From Moesziomyces globuligerus (lineage: Eukaryota; Basidiomycota; Ustilaginomycetes; Ustilaginales; Ustilaginaceae), in the NCBI GenBank assembly GCA_030849465.1, contig JARVLF010000012.1, positions 587,302-651,301 on the forward strand: 64,000 nucleotides of DNA. Direction: 5' to 3'. Below the pieces are notes generated by a model, which had not been told where the DNA came from, made no database searches, and saw only the letters and a list, made by a program, of their open reading frames with translations. Shown piece by piece: positions 42,301-52,079 of this stretch (its first letter is position 1; each line of letters opens with the position of its first letter). The position numbers and the translations under genes are program-made.

Positions 42301-42995
42301 ATGTAGGGGGTATTGGAGGAGGTGATCCAGCACTGTAGGGCCTGCTCTGCGGCACCTTCGTAGACACGGATGAGACCGTCATTGAGAAACTTGCGGTCGA
42401 CGGCGGCGGTGATGCGATGGACTGGTGAGGTGGGAGAAATGGCGGGGAACTTCTTCAAAGCAGCTGCGGCGAGTGCCAAGGCTTGGACGAGCGACTGGTC
42501 TGGAAGGGGATGCTGTGATTGAGCATGCTGTGACGGAGACAGTTGCCACTGCGGGGATGAAGGGGCAAGTGTGCTCCTGAGCGGTGTTGTGGGATCAAGC
42601 GAGGCGTGCGGGAAGGGAGTTGCAGCAGTGGTCGGGGGCAGAAGCTGGGCGTGTGTGCCTAGTGCGTCGGTGTAGTCGTGGGTGCTGTTGGAGAGCGAAG
42701 GAGGCGGGAGCATGGCAAAGGCTTCACCTACAAGCTCATCGTGTGCCGAAGTGGTGGGTACTCCGCCAAGAATGGAGAGCACATACTGGAAGGAGCATGT
42801 CTTTCCCTTTTTGCGACAATTGGAGCATGCGACCTTGTTGGTGATGGCCTCTGCGACCGAGTCATAGACGGCGTTGCAGGCCCGCTTCCCCGTTCGGCAT
42901 CGGTCACAAGAGCGATACTGACGACGCCGAGAGTCTTTGGTGTTGATCGAGGACATGGTGATGGCAGCGACGGCTGCGGACGATTCCGCCTTCAT
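39363..42995 (-). CDS. Zn(II)2Cys6 fungal transcription factor
   Basis: 1210 aa, single exon. The N-terminus carries the binuclear zinc cluster: CDRCRTGKRAC, then a 16-residue loop (the long end of the family range), then CSNCRKKGKTC. The basic SRRRQYR stretch precedes it. A Pro/Gln/Ser-rich linker follows. The middle region (about residues 200-850) is helical with blocks such as CWITSSNTPYMLLDSS and YWRICELDRGARSLLGNSA and then FRVIFALIIFAWTEKPREV, typical of the fungal-specific regulatory domain. The C-terminal third is disordered and Ser-rich, ending near RKQDNRDGECQTQIE. Two start choices are close together, 42995 and 42956; the first ATG is listed. The target pathway is unknown and neighbours give no hint. 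Confidence 0.85.
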   Translation of the reverse strand: MKAESSAAVAAITMSSINTKDSRRRQYRSCDRCRTGKRACNAVYDSVAEAITNKVACSNCRKKGKTCSFQYVLSILGGVPTTSAHDELVGEAFAMLPPPSLSNSTHDYTDALGTHAQLLPPTTAATPFPHASLDPTTPLRSTLAPSSPQWQLSPSQHAQSQHPLPDQSLVQALALAAAALKKFPAISPTSPVHRITAAVDRKFLNDGLIRVYEGAAEQALQCWITSSNTPYMLLDSSASPTFSANVSTAGQQLVYWRICELDRGARSLLGNSANRFGAEKDIMDAFHSVVLAFAAQWSPQWISGLSGTLHSDGTARPLSRTSENKVRLALWKCARDKLQKVANLDSFRVIFALIIFAWTEKPREVLDRAADDPDIDLNSENCALDTSAWQSPAEGSTFLLVAAMRKLLSIKFKIESKKRRGLSPWNAPRDKIRTSATGPALTQDAANLARAASHDRTSSGPLRASDPSVGTSETQRMAHQIQSDLESRGLPSDAQALNRAQTAASPSESARMDGTYHMLYWLCVVIDTETSVLRKHPPVVCDEDSEVMSSVPGAATFLVGMDESDLSSPASGRRGIWDDYILDISKRKSITEFASSWPCDEKRAAATLAFSTPVKVVMFRQISRLQMSFWRRASTVSVEQHIRSGLSIIYHWNQFYGRLIDSCRESHASLPASIQSWYVLIAFPWYLAVLLFVEMVQTVDMAGSSDKQARSERARSGIFPRLRDRACSDLALLIGAIQASSFDHVEPTFQYVRDSGGNLLLTEPWSEILVHSITTVVKTEIKLHEGYCSLFKWKELEESRGRIEKCLWALEQLSDRSPSAQMAHEQLEKQTNARRQGHLAFQQIPMASPPLQRQSGAARHTDGPSPGSDVDSNGASCFGGSVDERDASIVGFGKNLPGEACSLESAFQSYFASNVDTLHQTSGLQADVEQPLVQFGAAPIQPDYLQMLQMIEQTGSAGGAPAGAAVIGSVSGSLLGMQAGADQLPIDPLSILETLAELCNQPVRDPLPLSSNSSSSSVETAFSLDSADWGLNLGPTTSAGEIDSSAGDASFRSGGLRSAPPYSTGTTSVTSCSDSDEESSSSGRAKKRSKLLHLEPSAVVAVSRASPPSHSPYQALLAKAPTSVTSSSLAYQFVSVPLQAATPREHDDLYGDDDDDELVSYRNELKRKQDNRDGECQTQIENALRSTCQGSMKGSCAAAAESASLAATEA

Positions 42996-44168
42996 CGAGT
43001 CAAAAGGTTTGGTTGCAGACGGGGCAGGGCGGGGCAGGAGGATTCGATGCGTTGCAGATAGGAGCTAGGGTAACGATGGTGGCAGAGACGAAAGCAATGC
43101 CAACGGAGAGGGGCGAGATCATGGAGCCCGAGGGTCTGCAGCCATGGGCGGACGAGGACATGCAGGGTAGAGCAAGGTACAATTCTGCGTGCTTCTGTCA
43201 TCTGCTGTACACACACTCTGCAGCGTTTGCGGCGACCCGACGGAGGCTGCACGTATGCAAAGGATGCATGAGAAGGGCAGCGCCGAACAAGATAAACGAG
43301 CACGAGAAGTGCCGAAGCAAGCAAAAGTGTGGGGAAATGCGCAAGAGTCATGATGCGAGCTGGGGTGACAGTGATTCGTGCGGGGATGCCTTTGGGCCAG
43401 GAACGGCACTGGGTTGTGGTGCAGAGGACCCTGGCTGCACGAGTGTGGCAGCTCGCCGGGCGGAAGGGCGGGTGACAGGTGACGAGGATGGAGTGGCGGC
43501 CAGTTGAGCGGTCCGACCCACCGTTCAAGCTCGCCGCTCACCGACCTCACCGCCGACGGGCCCAAAGTGTGGGGAAAGCGGGATGCCGTGGTGGGTACGG
43601 TCGCTAAATTAGCCGAGTGCGGAGGGGAAGCGCAAAAGCCAAGAGGGTGCGAGCGCCAGAGTCTGGCAGCGCTCTTGTACCACACCTCAGCTCGCCGGTC
43701 AACTCGTCAACAGTCCCGCGCTCTTTGCACGTTTGGGTGCTTTCCATTAGACCTCCGACCACCGAGCGACGACCGGTATCGTGCGAGAGCAAGCCTTCAG
43801 AGCTCATCTCTGCCTGCACGGCAAGGCGGGCTCTGAGTCGCAAGCAGACAGAAAAGCTTGTGCGCCCCTCCGCCGATGCCACAGCGCGTGGAATGGTGCC
43901 AAGGTGGGCCGGTCGTTGTGCATACAGTAAAGCTGTTTGGTCGCCCCGTCGAGGCCGGCCAAGGCAAAAATTTAGCGTGCAATGTTCGGAATGTAGATCT
44001 CACAAAGTAAAAAAAGCCTCACCCTCCTCGGAACGCGGGCGAGAGCCTCGCCGTCCAGGGTCGCCGCAAGACGAATTTTTGAGTGCAGCTCGCTGAAAAC
44101 GGCCGCACTCCGACAAAACGACTCAGCACCCCTCACGCCTGCCACCACCATCATCAACCGGACACATC
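42996..44168. promoter_or_regulatory. Divergent intergenic region, Zn2Cys6 gene / LCP5
   Basis: 1.17 kb between two divergent starts. Short frames on both strands, none protein-like. Presumed promoters of both genes. Confidence 0.35.
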
Positions 44169-45470
44169 ATGGCTTCAACTTCCGCAGTACCGAGGGTGGT
44201 GGCTCCAAGCGACCTCACCAAGCTGTTTGGAACCATGCACAAATCCGTCTCTGCCCTCAGCGACTCGGTCAAAGCCTTCGAGAACGACGTGTCCACCTCC
44301 GCCTCTCAGGATGCTTCCCAAGACCCCTTCGCGTACCCGGATGGGATCTCGCTCCTCACCGTGAAGAACGAAGCGATGCTCGACTACCTCCACCACATTG
44401 TCGCTCTCTGCATCGCAAAGATCTCTGGTCGTTCGCTCGCCACCGACGCCAGCGCCTCAAACGATACCACCACCGCGACCCCCAACCTCGTGCAGAACCT
44501 CGTCAAGTTGCGCCTCATGCTCGAGAAGCTTCGGCCTCTGGAAAACCGTCTCAAGTATCAGATGGACAAGCTCCTTCGTGCCGCTGCCGATGCCGACAAG
44601 GAGGCGCTCCTCGGTCGCGCCAAGCCCGCTTCCAGTGGCAGCAGCAAATCCAAGTCTAAATCACGCGGCGCAGCCGACGATGACGACGACGATGCTAGCG
44701 ACGACGGTCTCGCCTTCCGTCCCAACCCGTCCGCCTTCATGCAGGACAAAGCGCGTGCCCTCTCCACCTCCTCGAGGCCTTCCAAGGCCAATGGCGCCCG
44801 ATCCAGATCCGCTCGTGACGCCTCTGACGAATCCGACTCGGACGATCAAGGTGGGAAGACGGCCGTCTATCGCCCACCTAAGCTTGTTCCCATGTCCTAC
44901 GATCCTGACGCGCGTTCCAGCAAGAAGGACCCGCGCTTCGCCGACAAGCCCTCCTCCGTCACGCGCAACTCGGCACTCCTGTCCGATCTCACTGCCAGCA
45001 TGTCGTCCAACCCGTACGAGGCCTCCTCTGGCGGCGTCGGCGTCGGTGGCCGCGGTCGCCTCGCCTCCAACACATCGGCACGTGCAAAGGCGCTCGCCAG
45101 GATGGAAGAGTTCGAGGAGGAGAACTTCACGCGTCTCGTCATGTCCAAAAAGGACTCGCGCAAGCGCAGGCGCGACGAGGCCGACGTCGCGCTCGGAGGC
45201 GCCGGCCTCAGTTCGGGTCGCGATGGCAGGAGACGCATCGGCGGTGGCATGGAGGAGGAGTTCGGAGACCTCCTTCGCGGCGCCGGTCTGGACGGAAGGA
45301 ACGGCAAGAAGGCCAAGAAGGCTCAGCAGGCCTACGACACGCTTCGCGCCTCCAGCAAAGCCGGCTCCGCTCTGCAGCGTTCCAAGTCCAACAGCGGCAG
45401 TGCGCCTTCAGCTCCGGGTGCGAAAAGCAACAGGTTCCGCAACCAGGTCAGCCGCCAAGCTCGCAAGTAG
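44169..45470 (+). CDS. LCP5: LCP5/neuroguidin, U3 snoRNP-associated (Sas10/C1D family)
   Basis: 433 aa, single exon. Nucleolar protein of the small-subunit processome, needed for early pre-rRNA cleavages to make 18S rRNA. The N-terminal Sas10/Utp3/C1D helical domain spans residues about 10-140 and ends in the signature NLVKLRLMLEKLRPLENRLKY with QMDKLLR next. The middle has an acidic stretch (DDDDDDASDD), then FRPNPSAF and the conserved YRPPKLVPMSYD block. The C-terminal part carries FEEENFTRLVMSKKDSRKRR, typical of Lcp5/neuroguidin, and a basic tail ending RFRNQVSRQARK. ATG at 44169 is the first of the frame. Convergent with MRS6, 159 bp apart. Confidence 0.92.
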   Translation: MASTSAVPRVVAPSDLTKLFGTMHKSVSALSDSVKAFENDVSTSASQDASQDPFAYPDGISLLTVKNEAMLDYLHHIVALCIAKISGRSLATDASASNDTTTATPNLVQNLVKLRLMLEKLRPLENRLKYQMDKLLRAAADADKEALLGRAKPASSGSSKSKSKSRGAADDDDDDASDDGLAFRPNPSAFMQDKARALSTSSRPSKANGARSRSARDASDESDSDDQGGKTAVYRPPKLVPMSYDPDARSSKKDPRFADKPSSVTRNSALLSDLTASMSSNPYEASSGGVGVGGRGRLASNTSARAKALARMEEFEEENFTRLVMSKKDSRKRRRDEADVALGGAGLSSGRDGRRRIGGGMEEEFGDLLRGAGLDGRNGKKAKKAQQAYDTLRASSKAGSALQRSKSNSGSAPSAPGAKSNRFRNQVSRQARK

Positions 45471-45629
45471 CCTTCATACCCCTTTTCTCCCCTATCGCTT
45501 CTGTGCATTGAACGTCGAATCACCTCGACGACTCACAGCTACGCTTGTCACACAGTTCACTTTTGCGGCAAATGCATAGGAAGAGCGCATGGCAACACAA
45601 CATGGTCACTCTATTGCCCGTGTACAGTG

Positions 45630-47655
45630 CTATTCGTCTTCGTCGTCCTGGCCGTCACCGTCCTGTTCTGAGCTTGGCTCGAAAAATTCGACCACATGCG
45701 TATGCTCTTCTGGGAGCAGCGAGTCAGATTCGCTGTCGGGTTGTGGGATGGTGATGCCGTCGTCGACGCCTCTGCCGCCTCTTCCCTCGTACTCCGACGG
45801 ATCCCTGCCCTTCCTGCGTTTTCTCTCCAACTTCTGCTTCTCCACCGCCTGCCTGATCCACTTCACCTTGTCCTCTTGGGCCTCGCCGGCATCCCGCGCA
45901 GGAAGGCGCGATGCGAGGATGTCGTAGTAGACGCGTTCGGCATCGTGCACCGCCGCATCGGTCAAGCCCGCGATCGATGCGGCGGACCCCGTGCTTGGCG
46001 AAGCTTGCATTTGTGGTGGAGGCGGGAATGCGATGCGGGACAGATTGGGCAGGTCGACGTCGCGTGCACGCGAAGAGAGAAGCTGTCGATAGGTCAATTG
46101 TACCAGCGGCTTAGCCGGAGGTTGCTTTGCTTCGTCTGATCCGACGCCGGTGTTCGTCCACGCAACGACTTGGTCCAGCACGGGCTGCAGCACTTCGAGT
46201 GTAGTGCTCTCGGCCTCTGTATCAGATGCTTCGGTTTGAACATAATAAACGTCTGGAGTACACCCGCAACGAAGGCAATGAAGTGACGAAAGCGTCAGCA
46301 CGTGGATCGAGCAACGGTGAGTGCAGGGTCGACGACCAGTCGGAGAACTTACACTGCCCTTTGGGACAAGAGAAGGTGCCTTCGCCCATCATTAGAACCG
46401 TGACCGTATTAGCATTGCCGGCGACGGAGCCCGGCGGAAAGACAATCAGTCCGGTCTCGGGAGGCAGCTCGTGCTGGGTTTGCTCTTGCTGCTGGTCGAT
46501 GTCTTTCCCAGGCGAGTCTTCCGCTGTCGATTCGTTGTGAGGCGCGGTGGAGAAGGGAATCGGATTCTCGAGAACCAAGACAGCACGATGCAGCGCATCG
46601 AACTTAGAGAATGCATTTGCGGCAAGCTCGGCATCGGAAGAACAGAGGCCCAGCTCTTCGAGCGCGTCCTCGCTCGAAATCAGGTAGTCGGAAGTGATGG
46701 TGGACTCGACATCCTGCACTTGGATGTCCCATCTGGCGGCATCTGTGTCGTATTTCGCCGATTGAATCTGATGTGCGAGGATGAACATGCCGCCTTTGAC
46801 TGCCGAGGCACGGCAGTAGCCTTGGGCAAGCTCTCCTGCACCGCCGTACTGACCGACTAGGTAGGCTGAGTTGCCGTACCTTCCGACGCTCTGCATGTGA
46901 CTTCTGGCGCGGGCCATGGCGATCTCAGTGGATTCGCGAGGAGAGGAGCACAGGCAGACGCCATAGGCGACAGCATCGATCAGATCCGACGGCATCTTGT
47001 GCACCTGCGCCAGGTATTCCGTGAAGGGCTTCTGGGCCAGTTCCGAGTCCTGGGCAAGCTCGGCGAGCCAATCATCGGTGGCAATGTACATGAGCAGCTT
47101 CATCAATCGGCGCTTGGCGATGAGCGAGAGGTTCTTGTTTTTGAAGATGTCTTCCTTGCTGGCGGGAACACTGGTGAGCGTGCTCGCAGGAGCATTTGGC
47201 TGCGCAGAGGCCGATGCGACGCAGGTGCGCTCGAGCAGACGAAAGGTAGCATACGAAGACACCTTGGAGCTGATCAAGCAGTCGATTGAGGGTCCAGTCG
47301 CAGGCAGGAGCGTTGGGGCCAGAGAGATGGCATAATGTCGGTCGAGGGAGGCCAGAGTATCCGGAAGATGCGAGGGTACTCGACGCTGAGGGGCGTCCGA
47401 AGTGGAGGCGGCGGGGAACTCCAAGCTGATGTCGGTCACACGTCTACCTAGCTGGTCGTCGGACGAGCGTTGAGCTGTGTCCGCCCACTTGAGTAGCTCG
47501 GAAAGCGTAAGGCTAGCCCATTGGTCGGCATAGTAATCATTCTTGTCAATGTGTATCACCGACAGACCGGCGGAGGAGAGCGCCGCCGAGAGAATGCTTT
47601 GGGTGAGGCCGGTGCTGAAGAGAGCCACATCGTAGTGCGACTGCTCGAGAGACAT
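45630..47655 (-). CDS. MRS6: Rab escort protein (Rab geranylgeranyltransferase component A)
   Basis: Exons (minus strand): 47655-46353 and 46252-45630, 100-nt intron; 641 aa. Presents newly made Rab GTPases to the geranylgeranyltransferase and delivers them to membranes. The GDI/REP fold is recognisable: HYDVALFSTGLTQSILSAAL at the FAD-like nucleotide fold, IHIDKNDYYADQWASL, FKNKNLSLIAKRRLMKLLMY (Rab-binding side) and VGRYGNSAYLVGQYGGAGEL. Exon 2 starts YVYYVQTEASD and finishes with a long acidic tail (EEHTHVVEFFEPSSEQDGDG). Its larger size and insertions relative to a Rab GDI (about 450 aa) favour REP. Start at 47655 is the ATG giving the canonical fold start; upstream frame is promoter. Shares a 225-bp divergent promoter with AFG2. 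Confidence 0.9.
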
Positions 47656-47880
47656 GTCTGGATGCGGTTGCTGCACAGCACACCGGCGAGGTAGTGGTGA
47701 GGAAGAGAGGGGGCAGGACTGCCCAGGCTGAGAGCGTGCGCGAGCAGTCGATTGGCAGGGTCCACCACGTAACGCCGAGTTCGGGAGTCGGCGATGGAAA
47801 AAAAGGGTGGTCCTCCACAAAAACCTTCTTGTCCATCAACCCGGTCATCATCGCACACTACCTCCCCATACACTGCTCAG
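47656..47880. promoter_or_regulatory. Short divergent promoter, MRS6 / AFG2
   Basis: Only 225 bp separate the two start codons, so the two housekeeping genes must share promoter sequence. No TATA box evident. Confidence 0.45.
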
Positions 47881-50619
47881 ATGAACGAGGCGATGGCGAC
47901 GCCAGACCCGGACCGGTCTGCCACTACAATCACCGCGCACATCGTCGGCCCGGCCGCAAGCGCAAGCACCTCTTCGCGTAACAAGCTCCTCCTCCCTGTG
48001 GAGAGCATCCGCAGTCTCAAGCTCCAGACCGGCGACTCCGCCCTCGTCCTTTCAGAGGGCTCGAATGATGCAGCATTTGTTGTTGGCACTGTGTGGCCCT
48101 CTTTCGCCCTCGAGGCAGGCACCGTACGGCTGCCTGCGGCGGTGCAGATTCCCACAAGCCTGCAGTCCGGTCAATCTGCCAAGGTTTTTCCCTTGCAGCC
48201 GACAAACTGCAAGTTACCGCTCAAGAGGCCGCCCTCGGCAGCGAACGTACAGATCACACCAGCATCACGTGGGGTTGATACCGAGAATGCCTTTCTTAAG
48301 CTTGGCAAGTCTGATCGTCAGATGCTCACTGTGCACGCAAAGGAGACTCTCGCCGACCTCGAGTGTGTTCATCTTGGACAAGAGCTTTCTTTGAGTTTTC
48401 AAGGAGCCGTTCACAGCTTTGCTATCTCAAGCATGGCCGACATAGAGGGCAATACTGGATGCGCGATCTCACTTTCCGTTCCCGACCCGACCCAGACCGT
48501 CAGCGCGGGTGCGACGACGCAAGTCTGCACAGTCAGTCGCGCTACTGTCGTGTCCATCGTCACGCGGGAAACCCCCTCCAAAGACCTCAAGCATCCCGGA
48601 TCTGGTGCCATCGATTCTATTCCCACAGAGGATCCTTACTCCAGACTCGGAGGACTCGACCGCCAGATCGCCGAAATCAAGACCCTCATCGAAATGCCGC
48701 TCATGTCTCCGGAGATCTTTGTACAATATGGTCTCAAGCCTCCCAAGGGCGTTCTGCTCTATGGACCTCCAGGCACAGGCAAGACGTCGCTCGCTCGCGC
48801 CGTGGCCGCTGCGACCGGCTCCTCGTATCTTACCATCAACGGGCCCGAGCTCTCGTCCGCTTTCCACGGTGAGACCGAGTCCAAGCTGAGAAACATCTTC
48901 AAGGAAGCCAGGCGCAAGAGCCCATGCATCATCATCATCGATGAGATCGACGCTCTCGCACCACGCAGGGAGGGTGGCTCGGGCGAAGGTTCGAATGCGG
49001 ACGGCGCTGGAGAAGTCGAACGCAGAGTAGTTGCTCAGCTTCTCACTCTCCTAGACGGTATGGAGATCGGCGACGATGCAGATGATGACGACGACGAGAC
49101 AGAGGACGCCGAGCCTCGGCCGGATGAGGATGAGCAGCGAGGCAGTCTGCACCAGCCCCGTTCTGCGCAGCGGATCGTCGCCGCCGGTGCCGCCAAGCAA
49201 CCAGCACGGGTTGTCATCCTTGCCGCCACAAATCGGCCCAATGCCATCGACCCAGCTTTGCGCCGTCCAGGTCGTCTTGACCGCGAAATCGAGATTGGCA
49301 TCCCGACTGCCGCTGCTCGCGGCGAGATCCTCCGCACCCTCATCCGAAGCGTTCCCAACGACGTCACCGCCGAGCAGATCAACGATCTTGCCGGACGTAC
49401 GCACGGCTACGTCGGCGCGGACTTGTCCGCCTTGGTCCGCGAGGCTGGCATGCGTGCCGTTCGCCGCACCTTTGCACGCCGTCACACTGCCCCACCGCCA
49501 TTAGAAGCGCAGCTCCAGTCCATGTCGCTCGGCTCCGCTTCGACCCCGAACCAGGCTGGCAACACTCACCTTGACAAGGTCACTGCTGCCGATATGCTTG
49601 CAGCCTTGTCTCTCGTTCGGCCGTCCGCCATGCGTGAGATCTTCCTCGAACCGCCAAAGGTGTACTGGTCCGACATTGCCGGCTCTTCCACGCCATCGGC
49701 AGGTGGTTCTGGCGCCCTCTCTTCCAAGTCGGTCCAGGCTCAAGTCCGAGAACTCGTCGAGTGGCCCATCAAGCACGCCGCTGCCTTTTCGCGTCTCGGA
49801 ATCTCGCCACCCCGAGGCGTACTCTTGTACGGCCCACCTGGCTGCTCCAAGACTCTCATCGCACGCGCCCTCGCCACCGAGTCCGGGCTCAACTTTCTGG
49901 CTGTCAAAGGACCCGAGCTATACTCCAAGTATGTTGGCGAGTCCGAGCGTGCCATTCGCGACACGTTCAAGAAAGCCAGAGCGGCAGCGCCCAGCATCAT
50001 CTTTTTCGACGAAATTGACGCCCTCTCCTCCAGCCGCGATGGTGAGCAGTCTGGTGGCGACGCCTTGAACAGCCGCATCATCGCCACGCTTCTCAACGAG
50101 ATGGATGGTATCGAAGCCATGTCGGACGTGATCGTCATCGGCGCTACCAACCGGCCCCAGACGCTCGATCCAGCACTGCTCCGGCCTGGGAGACTCGACA
50201 GACTTGTCTATGTCGGCCCCCCCGATCATCAAGCCAGAAAGCAGATCCTCCGCTCGAGAATGGCTAAAATGGCCGCCACGGAGGACGCAATCGACCTCGA
50301 ACGGCTCGCCCAAATGACCGAAGGCTGTTCTGGTGCCGAAGTCGTTTCTATCTGCCAAGAAGCCGGTCTCCTTGCTATGGACGAAGACATCAACTGCGAA
50401 AAGGTAAGTGGACACCCTGTTGAGGCAGTCTCGCATCACAGCGGATTGGCTGGAATTCACTCCTATTGACGATGACCAATCTGATTCGAAAAACCCTCGA
50501 CGCTCCTACCCCAGATCGAGCAGCGACACTTCGAGAGCGCAGCATCCTCGGTCAAGCGTCGCATCACCTCTCTCATGATCAGGCAGTACGAGTCATGGAG
50601 GGATACGCTGATTGTCTAG
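47881..50619 (+). CDS. AFG2: AAA ATPase AFG2/DRG1, ribosome biogenesis
   Basis: Exons 47881-50403 and 50515-50619, 111-nt intron; 875 aa. A hexameric type II AAA ATPase that strips Rlp24 from cytoplasmic pre-60S particles. After an N domain (residues about 1-240), D1 carries Walker A GPPGTGKT (295-302) and Walker B IIIIDEIDAL. D2 has the AFG2-type Walker A GPPGCSKT (651-658), with Ser in place of the usual Gly, and Walker B FFDEIDALSSSRDG. An acidic low-complexity insertion (DDADDDDDETEDAEPRPDED) sits inside D1 between the LLDGM block and the second region of homology. Exon 2 begins IEQRHFESAASSVKRRIT, the family's C-terminal helix, so the splice at AAG/GTAAGT is needed. ATG at 47881 is the first giving an N domain. 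Confidence 0.93.
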
Positions 50620-51163
50620 GCCCTGACGTCCACAGAACACATCACGTCAGTCTTCGCGGCAGTGAAGCCAGAACTCGCAATTCTACCGCTCAGACTTGAA
50701 CAAACATCACCACAGACAGCACGGTCGGAATAATCATGAAGGCAAAGCATGAATGGTCGGGGCAACACTGTGGGAGCCCCGCTTCGTAAGATCACCCGTA
50801 CACCGAGAGCTGCTGTCTGTCAGTGGACAGCACGCCTTGCATAATGTGCATTGAGCTGTATCGAAGCTGGGTGTTCTGGATCTCGCCGCTTCGAAGTCCC
50901 CATCAACCACAGAGCAGCGCAACGCCAGGACAGGCTCTGCCGCTCATCGCGCTCGATGCAGTCTCTGCCACCCAATTGCCGCCAAAGAAGGTCTCATCGA
51001 GGCCTCTTCTGGAAATCACTTGCTTTGCCCTCGTCCCGATCGCATGTTTGGTCCGGTAGACCAATCCTCAGCTTTAGAGGCTTCCCCTCCTTGCCGCATC
51101 GTGCTCGGCCAACTTGTTCCGCAGCACGGAACTTAATGCAATAGCAGCTCACCCTTCCGCATC
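50620..51163. other. Intergenic, end of core region
   Basis: 544 bp after AFG2. Short frames only. The sequence is still of core composition; the change to subtelomeric composition comes after the tRNA gene. Confidence 0.35.
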
Positions 51164-51252
51164 TCCCAGTTAGTACAATGGTCAGTATAGGGCACTCTCA
51201 CGTTTGTTTTCGGCGTTCTGCTCAGATCAGGGTTCGATTCCCTGGCCGGGAA
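51164..51252 (+). tRNA. tRNA-Glu(CTC) with 17-nt intron
   Basis: Folds as a tRNA: acceptor TCCCAGT (51164-51170) with GCCGGGA (51245-51251) and discriminator A51252; D stem GTAC/GTAT; anticodon stem GGGCA with TGCTC; loop C-T-CTC-A-C giving anticodon CTC (Glu); T arm CAGGG-TTCGATT-CCCTG. A 17-nt intron (51201-51217) lies one base after the anticodon, the standard nuclear position. The B box GGTTCGATTCC is perfect and a T6 Pol III terminator is at 51255-51260. Odd point: one A-C mismatch at acceptor pair 5-68; a G at base 5 would make the stem perfect. The gene sits exactly at the boundary between core and subtelomeric sequence. Confidence 0.85.
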
Positions 51253-51440
51253 TATTTTTTGCTTCTTGATTTGTTTTGAAAAACCGCGTCAAGAAGTGTC
51301 AGGGGTCATTTGCCAGACACAATTGCTTCAGTTGGTGTTGGTGGGGGTACAGCAGTACCAGATAGCTTAGAGACAATTTTGGTTCAGACCAGCCCAAATG
51401 CATTAGGGCCAATTTGGATTTATCTTGATCCTAGACGCGC
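51253..51440. other. Junction between tRNA and subtelomeric element
   Basis: About 190 bp of less GC-rich sequence that starts with the Pol III T6 terminator and ends where the first copy of the element (TTCCAGATCC) begins. Contains a single isolated TTAGGG near 51403. No gene seen. Confidence 0.4.
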
Positions 51441-51989
51441 TTCCAGATCCTTTTATCGGCAGGTTCCCAAATTCTGGACGCGGTTGCTCCCCCCTCCACC
51501 CTGAGGCAAGACGGGCCATTTCAAAATTCTGGCGCGCTGAATTTTGAGGGAGGACAGTCTGCTTCAAAAATCAAGACGGTCCACTTCAAAAATGGAGACG
51601 GTCCACTACAGTCAGAGAGACATTCTGCTTCAAAAATGGAGACGGTCCACTACAGTCAGAGAGACAGTCCACTTCAAAAATGGAGACGGTCCACCACAGT
51701 CAGAGAGACAGTCCACTACAGTTGGTGAGACAGTCAGCTACAAAAGGGAGACCGTCAAGGTCAAGCAGCAGAGACGTGCACCCATCAACATCCATAACAT
51801 CACCCATTTCCCTCCGCCTGCCAACATGTCACGGATAACCTGCCCTGTTTGCAGTCTCTCCTATGCGGCAACAAACATCACCAATCATTTGCGCAAGGCG
51901 CACAGCGGTGCACACATCAGCCAGCAGGCAGCTGCTGCTTTTGTGCTGGTGGTATGCCCGTGCGGCCAGGTGGTGTTGAATGCTGCAGC
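51441..51989 (+). mobile_element. 3'-truncated copy (copy A) of the subtelomeric element
   Basis: Colinear with the first part of copy B (52002 to about 52536). Both begin TTCCAGATCCTTTT, then share TTGGACGCG/TCTGGACGCG, the block of short tandem repeats, the leader AAAAGGGAGACCGTCAAGG and the start of ORF1. The copy stops inside ORF1 at AATGCTGCAGC and the next bases are TTAGGGTTAGGG, so its break is capped by telomere repeat rather than by the rest of the element. Confidence 0.8.
51540..51770 (+). repeat. Short tandem repeats, upstream of ORF1, copy A
   Basis: Repeated phrases of about 20-40 bp combining CTTCAAAAATGGAGACGG and TCCACTACAGTCAGAGAGAC, with some degenerate units. They lie just before the ORF1 start and recur in copy B, so they belong to the element and may be its promoter or a protein-binding array. 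Confidence 0.75.
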
Positions 51990-51993
51990 TTAG
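51826..51993 (+). pseudogene. Truncated copy of element ORF1
   Basis: Reads 55 codons from ATG: the first C2H2 finger (CPVCSLSYAATNITNHLRKA) and the beginning of the second (CPCGQVVLNAAA), then meets an in-frame TAG formed by the telomere repeat (GCT TAG GG). Compared with the full gene at 52375 it has several substitutions but no frameshift. It ends at residue 55 of 938, so it can hardly be functional; a short zinc-finger peptide is conceivable. Confidence 0.75.
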
Positions 51994-52001
51994 GGTTAGG
52001 G
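51990..52001 (+). repeat. Interstitial telomere repeat (TTAGGG)2
   Basis: Two TTAGGG units exactly between the truncated end of copy A and the first base of copy B (TTCCAGATCC). Same orientation as the chromosome-end repeats. Confidence 0.85.
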
Positions 52002-52079
52002 TTCCAGATCCTTTTGACGGTGGGTTTCCAACTTTTGGACGCGCTCGGCATCCAGCGGTCCCTGGTCTGCCCTCATGGA

